In this document: positions 1 through 7,658 of the stretch, in pieces | Position numbering within the stretch: the first letter of the stretch is position 1 | How the letters are laid out: every line of letters starts with the position of its first letter | Assembly: GCA_964592965.1 (NCBI GenBank) | Contig: CAZQJX010000040.1 | Span: 1-18,950, forward strand | DNA: 18,950 bases | Source: CAZKMM01 sp964592965 | Lineage (GTDB): Bacteria > RBG-13-61-14 > DRUE01 | Direction of reading: 5' to 3' | Notes under the pieces: model-generated | Database searches by the model: none | Seen by the model: only the letters and a program-made list of their open reading frames with translations | What the model was told of the DNA's origin: nothing | Position numbers and translations under genes: made by a program

Positions 1-909
1 ATAACTGATTACTCCCCTCTTTGCCCTCGCGGTCAGCTCCTTGATAAAAATCTCAAGCCCTGCTCAGGACCACGAAAGGGCATTCGCTGTCTTAATTGCC
101 TATTTGAAAAAAATTGGATTTTTTCTCATTCTTTTTTGGATAAAATTGCTGTTAATTTATTTCCTGTTTGGATTAGCAATTGGAAAAGTTCAGATGAGCT
201 TGAGCTAATCAGGAAAAGATGGCAGGCGATTGAAAGGATTTTACGCTCTGCCCAAAGGGTGATATTTGCCCATCCTCATACCTTAAAGATTTATCAAAAA
301 AACAAAATGATGGTAAATAATCCTTTTCTGCTTGATTTTGGCATTAACTTTAAGCCATATATCGGGCATAGAAAAACCTCTTCCGCCCGGCTCCGCATTG
401 GCTTTATTGGGCAGATTCTACCTCATAAAGGTCTTCATATACTTGTCTCTGCCCTTGCCCAAATTGCCCAGCAAGATGATTTTGAGCTGATTATCTACGG
501 CGCGGTTGAGCTTGAGGAAGAAAAAAATTATTTTAAAAGTCTTGAGCTTGACCGTATAAAAAATTGGCGCTATCAAGGCACTTTTGATTATTCAGAAATG
601 AATAAAATACTTTCTGGAATTGACCTTCTTGTTGTTCCCAGCCTCTGGAAGGAAAATTGCCCACTCATTGCCAAGTATGCTATTCTTACTGGCACAAGGC
701 TTTATATTTCTGACCAACCCGGAATACTTCCTAAAATAAATGGGGAAGGGATAGAGGTATTTAAAAATATTAATCAATTAAAAGATAAAATTGAAAGACT
801 TATAAAAAGCGGTGCTTGGAAAAAGCCCATCAAACCTAATTATGAACTAGTTATGAACATAAAAGAGCATACACAAATTCTTGAAAAGATTTATCAGGAG
901 AGGTTATGA
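1..909 (+). CDS. GT4-family glycosyltransferase, 5' end cut by window
   Basis: Retaining GT-B glycosyltransferase that probably adds a sugar to a lipid-linked or surface glycan at the cytoplasmic membrane face. The frame is open from base 1, so the gene starts before the window. The in-frame TTG at 136 is not the start, because the 45 residues before it read as GT4 sequence (CPRGQLLDKN followed by a Cys-rich stretch GIRCLNCLF). The C-terminal Rossmann domain shows the donor-site region FIGQILPHKGLHIL (about residues 135-148 of the visible 302) and the segment VPSLWKENCPLIAKY. In most GT4 enzymes this last segment ends the EX7E motif with Glu. Here the second Glu is Tyr (codon 676-678), so catalysis may be altered. 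The stop overlaps the next start as ATGA (906-909). The family call is firm; the sugar donor is unknown. Confidence 0.88.
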   Translation: MTDYSPLCPRGQLLDKNLKPCSGPRKGIRCLNCLFEKNWIFSHSFLDKIAVNLFPVWISNWKSSDELELIRKRWQAIERILRSAQRVIFAHPHTLKIYQKNKMMVNNPFLLDFGINFKPYIGHRKTSSARLRIGFIGQILPHKGLHILVSALAQIAQQDDFELIIYGAVELEEEKNYFKSLELDRIKNWRYQGTFDYSEMNKILSGIDLLVVPSLWKENCPLIAKYAILTGTRLYISDQPGILPKINGEGIEVFKNINQLKDKIERLIKSGAWKKPIKPNYELVMNIKEHTQILEKIYQERL

Positions 910-1835
910 GTCAGAGACTGGTTTTAATTGGCGGAAGTGGGTTTATCGGTCAAAATTTAATCCGTTATCTGGAAGAAAATAATTTAAGAGAAAAATATCT
1001 GACCGTTATCTATGACCCGTCTTTACCTCAATTTTATCAACCAGACCTCTATATTCCGGGAAAAGTTGAAGAAAGAGAAAAAATCGAAAATGTCATAAAA
1101 GAACAAGATATTATTTTATACCTTGCCCATACTACCCTTCCAATAGATTCTTTTGCTGCGCCTGAGCGTGAGCTCAAAGAAAATATTAAGCCAGTATTAA
1201 AATTCCTTGAGCTAATGAAAGAAAAAGCCATCAAAGGAATGATTTATTTCAGCTCTGGCGGAACTATCTATGGCGAGCAAAAAGAGCTAAAACCGATCAA
1301 AGAAGATGCACCTAAAAATCCTAATTCTTTTTATGCTCTTGGAAAGCTTATGATAGAGGAATCTTTAAAGCTATTTGGAAGGTTGAACTGGTTGAATTAT
1401 TTAATTATCAGACCTTCCAATCCTTATGGACCTTTTCAAGAAAAATTAAACCGACACGGTGCTGTTGCTAAAATATTTCAATCTCTGCTAGAAGATAAAG
1501 AATTTATCATTTATGGTCAGGGGGAAACGGTGAGAGATTATATTTTTATAGATGACCTTATCTCTGGGATTATCTTTTTAATTGAGCAGAATATCTGGAA
1601 TAACATATTTAACATTGGCACTTCTATCCCTACATCTTTAACAAAACTCATTGAGCTTTGTGAAAAAATTAGTAATAAAAGTTTAAAAAAAATTTATAAG
1701 CCAATAAGACAAACAGATTTGAAATATAATGTTTTAGATATTTCACGATTAAAAAATCTGGGCTGGGAGCCCAAATTTAGTTTAGAAAAAGGTTTAAAAG
1801 AAACTTGGAAATATTTTTTAGAAGCTCAAAAATGA
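906..1835 (+). CDS. NAD-dependent sugar epimerase/dehydratase (extended SDR)
   Basis: Extended short-chain dehydrogenase/reductase of 309 residues, probably acting on a nucleotide sugar to supply a donor for the neighbouring glycosyltransferases. The N-terminal Rossmann motif is GGSGFIG (G9, G12, G15). SSGGTIYG lies near residue 116, and the catalytic YxxxK is Y143-K147 in FYALGK. The region RDYIFIDDLISGI and the C-terminal domain are like those of UDP-glucose 4-epimerases and related dehydratases. Length is normal for the family. The ATG at 906 overlaps the upstream TGA, and its own TGA overlaps the next ATG, so translation is probably coupled. Base composition is clearly AT-richer than the genes downstream of 3630. 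The exact substrate (UDP-Glc/Gal, UDP-GlcA or dTDP-sugar) cannot be told from the sequence. Confidence 0.85.
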   Translation: MSQRLVLIGGSGFIGQNLIRYLEENNLREKYLTVIYDPSLPQFYQPDLYIPGKVEEREKIENVIKEQDIILYLAHTTLPIDSFAAPERELKENIKPVLKFLELMKEKAIKGMIYFSSGGTIYGEQKELKPIKEDAPKNPNSFYALGKLMIEESLKLFGRLNWLNYLIIRPSNPYGPFQEKLNRHGAVAKIFQSLLEDKEFIIYGQGETVRDYIFIDDLISGIIFLIEQNIWNNIFNIGTSIPTSLTKLIELCEKISNKSLKKIYKPIRQTDLKYNVLDISRLKNLGWEPKFSLEKGLKETWKYFLEAQK

Positions 1836-3631
1836 AAAAAACAAAAAGAATTATTTTGACTCTTGTTTTTTTAATCTTTTTGGTTTTAGAGATAAAAAGA
1901 GTTTTCTCACCTTTTATTTATGAATTTGAGCCTGCTTTTCAGGAAATGATTGCTCTTCATCATATCAAGGCAGGTATTGTCTCTAATAAATTTATTCCAG
2001 TGATTGCTGAAATTGATAACGAAAAATTCTTTCACACAGCTCATCCGCCATTACTTCATATAATCTATGCTCTTTTTTATAAAATTTTTGGAGCAAAAGA
2101 ATGGGTGAGCAGAATAGTTTCGCTTTTTTTCTTTTGGACATCTCTCTTCATAATCAGTAGATTTCTTTCTTATCAAGAGCGTTTTTATTTTCTTACCATT
2201 TGCCTTTTTCTTCCTATCAGTTTTCGTTTAGCTTTAACAACAAACTATGAGCTTTTAAGCATATTTTTTATTTCTCTTTTTGTTTTTTTATTTGAACGGT
2301 GGCTAAAAAGCCCTAGCAAAAATTCTTTTGAAATCTATTTTGTTTTGTTATTAGGACTTCTTTCTGATTGGACATTTTATCTTACCATTCCTGCGTTATT
2401 TCTGCTCCATATAAAACAACGACCTGCTAGAAATAAATTGCTTAAACTTTTTATTATAGAATTAATATTTTTCCTTCTGCTCTGTTTCTATTACTGGCAG
2501 GTAGCAGGAGAAGTAGCGGTATTTTCTCATTCAAAAGTAAGAAGCAATCCTCTTTATTTATTAAACAGCAAAATTTATTTTGAATTTTGGTCACACTTAA
2601 AATGGATTTTAGGGCTTCCTGCTATTATTTTATTTTTAATTAGCTTAATTAAAATAATAACTAACAAATCAAAAAAATTAACTTTTAATTTTATCTGGAG
2701 ATTTTGGTTATGCTTTTTAATATTACTCTGGTTAAGTGCTAGTCAGCTTTTAACTAGGCATTTTGTTTATCTTCTCTATCTATTTCCTTTTATGGGTTTA
2801 ACTTTTAGCTTGACCATAAATTCTTTAAAACAAAAAAACCTTGCCCTTTTAATAATCCTTTTGAGCTTTTTTGCAAAAGATTATTTTGGTATAAAACATA
2901 AAGATGCTCGTGGATATTATCTGGCAGAAAAATTAGCAGAAATAAAGGGAGTAAAAACCTGTTTCTCTACCTCTGCCTTAGGAACATTATACTTTTATGA
3001 TAAAATTGAAACAGTTGTGCCAGTAAGTAAAAAAGCATCTTTTGCTTTAAAGAACATAAATTTTGATTTATTAATTCTTGATTTAAAAAGTCCAGAAGTA
3101 AAAAACTTAACCTATTTTATTCAAAATATACTACAAAACTATTCTCTGCTTTGGTTATTTAATGATTTTGCAGTTTATATTAAAAAGGATTTATTGGGAA
3201 ATTTTTCTTATCTTGGTTGTCAAATAGATATGAGCAAATTAAAAAACTGGTGGGAGCCAAGAACAGAAATCGTGTGGCTAAATAACAAAGCTTATTATGC
3301 CATCAAACAGCCAACAGGCTGGAAGAAAATCTCTTTTTTGCAATTGGAGGCACCTAAAGGTAAAATTATTTTCACCCCAGCTATTATGCGTAATATATTT
3401 GCTGGAAAAAGCGACGGGGTAAATTTTATGATTATTAGCAACACCAAAAACCAATTTAAACTGCTTTATGCCAGATTTTTAAATAAAAAACTTGGATGCC
3501 CGAGTATAATTTCTATTGATTCAAAAAGCAAATTATATTTTATTACTGAAGCAGGACCACGAGGAGATTATGCTTGGGATGATGCCTGTTGGCTGGAAGC
3601 AAAAATTTGCAGGCAGGAGAAGTGTGAATGA
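1832..3631 (+). CDS. GT-C (GT39/ArnT-like) polytopic membrane glycosyltransferase
   Basis: Polytopic membrane protein of 599 residues with about ten or more hydrophobic segments between residues 6 and 350, then a soluble C-terminal region of roughly 230 residues. After the first membrane segment comes an acidic stretch (FIYEFEP, residues 28-34), then HTAHPPLLH near residues 68-76. This layout is typical of GT39/GT83 GT-C enzymes, which use polyprenyl-phosphate sugars outside the membrane. The start chosen is the ATG at 1832 because it makes an ATGA overlap with the upstream stop; the TTG at 1805 would create a 31-base overlap and has no better signal. The next gene overlaps by ATGA at 3628. 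Very AT-rich (one sampled line, 2221-2280, has 14 G+C in 60). The acceptor is unknown. It could be an uncharacterised branch of the GT-C fold rather than GT39 proper. Confidence 0.75.
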   Translation: MKKTKRIILTLVFLIFLVLEIKRVFSPFIYEFEPAFQEMIALHHIKAGIVSNKFIPVIAEIDNEKFFHTAHPPLLHIIYALFYKIFGAKEWVSRIVSLFFFWTSLFIISRFLSYQERFYFLTICLFLPISFRLALTTNYELLSIFFISLFVFLFERWLKSPSKNSFEIYFVLLLGLLSDWTFYLTIPALFLLHIKQRPARNKLLKLFIIELIFFLLLCFYYWQVAGEVAVFSHSKVRSNPLYLLNSKIYFEFWSHLKWILGLPAIILFLISLIKIITNKSKKLTFNFIWRFWLCFLILLWLSASQLLTRHFVYLLYLFPFMGLTFSLTINSLKQKNLALLIILLSFFAKDYFGIKHKDARGYYLAEKLAEIKGVKTCFSTSALGTLYFYDKIETVVPVSKKASFALKNINFDLLILDLKSPEVKNLTYFIQNILQNYSLLWLFNDFAVYIKKDLLGNFSYLGCQIDMSKLKNWWEPRTEIVWLNNKAYYAIKQPTGWKKISFLQLEAPKGKIIFTPAIMRNIFAGKSDGVNFMIISNTKNQFKLLYARFLNKKLGCPSIISIDSKSKLYFITEAGPRGDYAWDDACWLEAKICRQEKCE

Positions 3632-4497
3632 TAGATGCCCCAAAACTATCTATAATTATTCCAGTTTATAACGAACAGGATGCTATTTTTGATTTATTAA
3701 ACAATCTTGCTCCTGTGGCGGAAGAATGCGAGGCAGAGGTTATTGTTATAGATGATGGTTCAACTGATGCCAGTGCTCAGATTCTCTCTCAGTTTGAAAA
3801 GCAAAATAAAATCAAGCTGATAAAACACCCTCAAAATCTCGGCTACGGAAAAGCCATCAAAACAGGCTTGAATAACGCCAAAGCCGAACTGGTCTTAATT
3901 ATTGATGGAGATGGAAGCTATCCTTTGAATGAAATACCCACTCTCGCTGAAAAAGCATCTGATAAAAAAATGATAGTGGGAGCGAGAAAAGCTGGGATTA
4001 AAGCCGAGCCTTTGGTTCGCCGTATTTTCAAATGGCTGGTTATTCGCCTTCTCCGATACCTAGCAGGATATGAAATTAAGGATTTAAATTCAGGAATGAG
4101 AATATTCCCTCGCTCGCTCTGCCAAAAATATATCTCCCTTCTTCCTGACGGCTTCTCTTTTACCTCAACCCTAACATTGATTTTCTTAAGCGAGGGCTGG
4201 CAGATTGAGTATGTTGAAATTCCCTATCAGCCGAGAAAAGGCAGGAGCAAGTTCAGGCTTCGTGAAATCTTTCCTCTGTCATTGCTTTTGCTCAGGACTA
4301 TTATGTATTTCAATCCTCTTAAATTCTTTCTTCCTTTAAGTTTTGCGCTGGTTTTAATTGGTTTGTTCGTTGCTTTTTTCAGCATTTTTGTTCTAGGAAA
4401 ATTTATGGATGTGACCACAGCGGTGATTTTGATTGGTGCGGTTCAGGTGTTTGTTCTTGGACTTCTGGCTGACCTTATTTTAAGGCTTAAAAAATGA
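3628..4497 (+). CDS. DPM1-like GT2 polyprenyl-phosphate glycosyltransferase
   Basis: GT2 glycosyltransferase of 289 residues with the GT-A pattern SIIIPVYNEQ (residues 8-17), IDDGSTD (about 41-47), GYGKAIKTG (about 72-80), a DxD-type IDGDGSYP (D93/D95), and LNSGMRIF. The GRSKF motif near residue 205 is characteristic of the dolichol-phosphate-mannose synthase group. Two hydrophobic segments follow (about 235-285). Such enzymes transfer a sugar from a nucleotide donor to polyprenyl phosphate at the cytoplasmic face. Its product would be the right kind of donor for the GT-C enzyme encoded immediately upstream. ATGA overlaps occur on both sides (3628-3631 and 4494-4497). GC content rises sharply at its start compared with the previous gene. 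Whether the sugar is mannose, glucose or another hexose is not visible. Confidence 0.85.
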   Translation: MIDAPKLSIIIPVYNEQDAIFDLLNNLAPVAEECEAEVIVIDDGSTDASAQILSQFEKQNKIKLIKHPQNLGYGKAIKTGLNNAKAELVLIIDGDGSYPLNEIPTLAEKASDKKMIVGARKAGIKAEPLVRRIFKWLVIRLLRYLAGYEIKDLNSGMRIFPRSLCQKYISLLPDGFSFTSTLTLIFLSEGWQIEYVEIPYQPRKGRSKFRLREIFPLSLLLLRTIMYFNPLKFFLPLSFALVLIGLFVAFFSIFVLGKFMDVTTAVILIGAVQVFVLGLLADLILRLKK

Positions 4498-5903
4498 AAG
4501 TGCTTTTGGTCTATCCGCCCACTGCTCAAGCCATAACCAGTATCCTGCCCAAAGGAGTGGAGGCACAGCGAGGAGCTTTTCCGCCTCTTGGAATACTTTA
4601 TCTTGCTGGTGAGCTTGAAAAATATAATTCCTTAAAAATCTTTGCCATTGACGCACCCAATCAAAAACTAAATTATGATGAAATTGCCCAGTTTGTTGAG
4701 AGAGAGGAAATTGAAATTGTTGGCATAACTGTGCTCAGCTTCCATCTTGTTGATGCGGTTGAGCTTGCTCAGAAAATCAAAATCCACTCGCCAAAAACCA
4801 AAATAATTGCTGGCGGTCCTCATCCACATATCTATCCAAAAGAAACGCTTTCTTTGGGAGTTTTTGATGCAGTTGTGCTTGGTGAAGGTGAAAAAAGTTT
4901 TGCAGAATTGATAAAAAATATCAATGAAAAAAAACCGATAAATATAAAAGGTGTATTAGCTCAGGGCGAGCAAATCACCAATGAAAAATTCCCAGACTTT
5001 ATTAAAAACCTTGATGAGCTCGCTTTTCCAGCCCGAAGGCTTTTGCCAAAAGAAATTTATTATTCAGTGCTGAGCGCCCAAAAGCCGATAACAACAGCTA
5101 TCTCCAGCAGAGGCTGTCCCTATAAATGCATTTTTTGCGATAGACCCCATCTGGGCAAAAAATTCCGCGCCAGAAGCGCTGAAAATGTCGTCAGTGAGAT
5201 GGAAGAATGCGCAAGAATGGGCATCAAAGAAATTGTCTTTTATGATGATAATTTCACCACTCAAAGAGAACGGGTGTTGCAAATCGCAGAGCTAGTTAAA
5301 AAAGAAAAAATCAAAATCAGCTGGGATATTCGTGCTCGGGTGGGTGATTTGAAAAAAGAGGATTATAAGTTGCTTAAAGAGGCGGGCTTGGTAAGAATTC
5401 ATTTTGGCGTAGAAAGCGGAGATGAGCGCCTTCTTGAGCTAATCCGAAAGCAAATCACCATTGACCAAGCACGCTCTGCTTTTAAGTGGGCAAAAGAAGC
5501 GGGAATTGAAACACTGGCTTATTTTATGCTTGGTCTTCCAAGCGAAACAACCGAAACCATCAACCGCACAATTGAACTTGCCAAAGAGCTTGAAGCTGAT
5601 TTTGTCCACTTCTCCCTGCTGATGCTTTTTCCAGCAACCCCTATCTACAAAATGGCGCTGGAAAAAGGAATTATTGAACGGGACCTTTGGCAGGAATTTG
5701 CTCAACACCCAACCACAGATTTCTCTCCACCTATCTGGGAAGAAAATCTAGACAAAACCCAGCTAATCAGCGCTCTTTCCAAAGCTTATAAAAAATTCTA
5801 TTTTCGTCCTCGCTATATATTTTCTCGTTTGCGAAAAGTTAGCCGATTTAGCGCACTTACTCATCAAGCAAAAATGGCAGTAGAGATTTTAAAATTAAAA
5901 TGA
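4494..5903 (+). CDS. B12-binding-type radical SAM protein (COG1032-like)
   Basis: Radical S-adenosylmethionine enzyme of 469 residues. The N-terminal domain (about 1-180) begins MKVLLVYPP and resembles the cobalamin-binding Rossmann domain of class B radical SAM enzymes, including AGGPHPHIYP near residues 106-115. The classical cobalamin-coordinating DxHxxG motif is absent, so B12 may bind base-off without a His ligand, or not at all. The radical SAM cluster motif is GCPYKCIFC (C208, C212, C215), followed by typical TIM-barrel segments such as FYDDNF, FGVESGDE and YFMLGLPSET. It is flanked by ATGA overlaps with glycosyltransferases, so it is very likely part of glycan or lipid-carrier synthesis (a methylation, rearrangement or C-C bond step), but the reaction cannot be assigned. 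The family call is firm. Confidence 0.85.
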   Translation: MKVLLVYPPTAQAITSILPKGVEAQRGAFPPLGILYLAGELEKYNSLKIFAIDAPNQKLNYDEIAQFVEREEIEIVGITVLSFHLVDAVELAQKIKIHSPKTKIIAGGPHPHIYPKETLSLGVFDAVVLGEGEKSFAELIKNINEKKPINIKGVLAQGEQITNEKFPDFIKNLDELAFPARRLLPKEIYYSVLSAQKPITTAISSRGCPYKCIFCDRPHLGKKFRARSAENVVSEMEECARMGIKEIVFYDDNFTTQRERVLQIAELVKKEKIKISWDIRARVGDLKKEDYKLLKEAGLVRIHFGVESGDERLLELIRKQITIDQARSAFKWAKEAGIETLAYFMLGLPSETTETINRTIELAKELEADFVHFSLLMLFPATPIYKMALEKGIIERDLWQEFAQHPTTDFSPPIWEENLDKTQLISALSKAYKKFYFRPRYIFSRLRKVSRFSALTHQAKMAVEILKLK

Positions 5904-6916
5904 TGGAAGGAAAGAAGCCAGAATTCAGCATCATTGTGATTTTTTCACGGGAAAATTATCAGACCTGCCTTTCAAGCCTTCTTGCTCAAAAAGGGGTGGA
6001 ATTTGAAATCATTGCGGTTGTGGATAATCCAAGCAATATCCAAGAAAAAGATGAGCGGATAAAATGGCTGGTAGTTAAAGAAAACAATCCTGCCCTTCGC
6101 AGAAATCTAGCAGTAAAACAGGCACAGGCAGAGCTGGTAGCGTTTATTGATGATGATGCTTGGGCAGAAAAAGACTGGCTTTTGCAAGCTAAAAAAATTT
6201 TTGATACTCGTCCTGACCTTGCTGGCTTTGGTGGGGTAAATATTGCGCCCGAAGAAATGAGCGCCAGAGAGGAACTTGTTGACCTTATTTTAAAAGACCA
6301 CATCTTTGGCTCAGGTAGCAAAGCATATCGCAAAAATTCTCATCCCCACCCTGCCCGAGCAGGAGAGATTCATCTATGCAATTTTTTTCTCAAAAAGGAT
6401 ATCCTTGAGCAGGTAGGTGGGTTTAATGAAAAAATTGGCTACGGCGCGGAAGACAGTGAACTTGTTTATTTAATCAAGAAGAAGCTGGGCAAGGAAATCT
6501 GGTTTTATCCTGAGCTATGGGTTTGGCATCAAAGGAGAAAATTTGGCTGGGGATATTTAAAGCGAAATTTTCGCTTCCGAAGAAACAACGGCAAATTAAT
6601 CTGGCTTTATCCAGAAATTTATCTTTGGAATCATTCTCTCTGGGCAGGATTAGGAAGTGGGGTTTTAGGACTGATTTTGCTTTGCCTGGCACCAAAAATC
6701 TTTTTTTGGCTTTTGCTGTTTTATTTTGCCTTTTTCTCTTTTTGGAGCTTTTTTCGGCTTAAAAGAAAATGGCTTTTTATCTTAGCAGGATTTGCTTATT
6801 TCCTTCATCATTTAAGCTATCTTTTAGGTCTTTTTACTGGACTTTTAGAAGGTCTTATTATGGGCAGAACTAAGTTGAGGCAAAAATTTGGGAGAGAAAA
6901 TTTTGAACCTAGCTAA
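5900..6916 (+). CDS. GT2-family glycosyltransferase with C-terminal membrane segments
   Basis: Inverting GT-A enzyme of 338 residues. It starts with the GT2 core FSIIVIFSRE, has AVVDNPSN in place of the usual DDGS, then the DxD-type FIDDDAWAEKDW (about residues 78-89) and GYGAEDSELVYLI (about 180-192), in which ED is the likely catalytic-base region. Two or three hydrophobic segments near residues 245-325 anchor it in the membrane. The ATG at 5900 overlaps the upstream TGA as ATGA; a second ATG follows at 5903, so the start is either of these. It closes the run of overlapping genes; the next gene begins 22 bases later. It probably adds a sugar to a lipid-linked glycan; donor and acceptor are unknown. 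Confidence 0.85.
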   Translation: MMEGKKPEFSIIVIFSRENYQTCLSSLLAQKGVEFEIIAVVDNPSNIQEKDERIKWLVVKENNPALRRNLAVKQAQAELVAFIDDDAWAEKDWLLQAKKIFDTRPDLAGFGGVNIAPEEMSAREELVDLILKDHIFGSGSKAYRKNSHPHPARAGEIHLCNFFLKKDILEQVGGFNEKIGYGAEDSELVYLIKKKLGKEIWFYPELWVWHQRRKFGWGYLKRNFRFRRNNGKLIWLYPEIYLWNHSLWAGLGSGVLGLILLCLAPKIFFWLLLFYFAFFSFWSFFRLKRKWLFILAGFAYFLHHLSYLLGLFTGLLEGLIMGRTKLRQKFGRENFEPS

Positions 6917-6938
6917 GATGATGATACCATTTTAAGCA

Positions 6939-7655
6939 ATGATAAAAGAGCTCTGGTCAGAGCTGAATGAATATATAAAGCTTAAAAGCAGCGGCTGGCT
7001 GAGGTATTTAATTGAAGAGCTTTTTAATTCTTTTTTAGGCTGGATACCTGGGATGGTGGGAATTTCTCTCCGCTGGATTTTTTACCGCTTAATAATTTCT
7101 GGCAGAGGCTGGATAGCCATTGAAAGAGGGGTGGAAATTTTTGGAAGTAAATGGCTGGAGATTGGCAGAGGGGTTTATATTGGCGAGAAAGTGTTTTTGC
7201 AGGCACGACCTGCTGGTATGAAAATCGGCTCCAGAACAAGGATAATGCCACAGGCACACCTTAATGTTTACAATTTTCGTGGACTTGCCCAAAGCAAAAT
7301 AGAAATCGGCGAAGATTGTGTCATTGGTATAGGCTCGGTAATTACCGGTCAGGGGGGAGTTAAAATTGGCAACAAAGTAATAATCGCTCCGGCGGTTAAA
7401 ATCCTTGCGGTTCAGCATAATTATGATAATCCTGACCTAGCCATTAAAGACCAAGGGATATCAGCGAAGGGGATTGTGATTAAAGACAATGTTTGGATAG
7501 GAGCAGGAGCGATTATTCTTGATGGAATAACCATAGGCAAAAACTCGGTTATAGGAGCTGGAGCGGTTGTGGTTGATGATGTTCCTGATTATACGGTTGT
7601 AGCTGGCAATCCGGCTCAGGTCATTAAAAAGATTAAATCAGAAATAGAGGTGTAG
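6939..7655 (+). CDS. Hexapeptide-repeat (left-handed beta-helix) O-acyltransferase
   Basis: Acyltransferase of 238 residues of the WbbJ/maltose-acetyltransferase type. An N-terminal hydrophobic stretch (about 30-52) may attach it to the membrane. From residue 60 onward runs the imperfect hexapeptide pattern (IERGVE, LEIGRG, MKIGSR, IEIGED, VKIGNK, IVIKDN, ITIGKN) that forms a left-handed beta-helix trimer. The likely catalytic His is H160 in AVQHNYDN, and the end VVAGNPAQVIKKI is the usual family terminus. It probably acetylates (or otherwise acylates) a sugar of the glycan made by the operon, using acyl-CoA. The Shine-Dalgarno sequence is weak, consistent with reading from the operon transcript. 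The acyl donor and acceptor sugar are not visible. Confidence 0.87.
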   Translation: MIKELWSELNEYIKLKSSGWLRYLIEELFNSFLGWIPGMVGISLRWIFYRLIISGRGWIAIERGVEIFGSKWLEIGRGVYIGEKVFLQARPAGMKIGSRTRIMPQAHLNVYNFRGLAQSKIEIGEDCVIGIGSVITGQGGVKIGNKVIIAPAVKILAVQHNYDNPDLAIKDQGISAKGIVIKDNVWIGAGAIILDGITIGKNSVIGAGAVVVDDVPDYTVVAGNPAQVIKKIKSEIEV

Positions 7656-7658
7656 GCA

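Noticed and set aside
136..909. GT4 gene starting at the TTG at 136
   Set aside because: The frame is open to base 1 and the 45 residues before it match the GT4 N-terminal domain, so the gene begins outside the window.
1805..1831. TTG start for the GT-C gene
   Set aside because: The ATG at 1832 gives the same ATGA overlap as the neighbouring junctions. The nine extra residues are encoded over the end of the epimerase gene.
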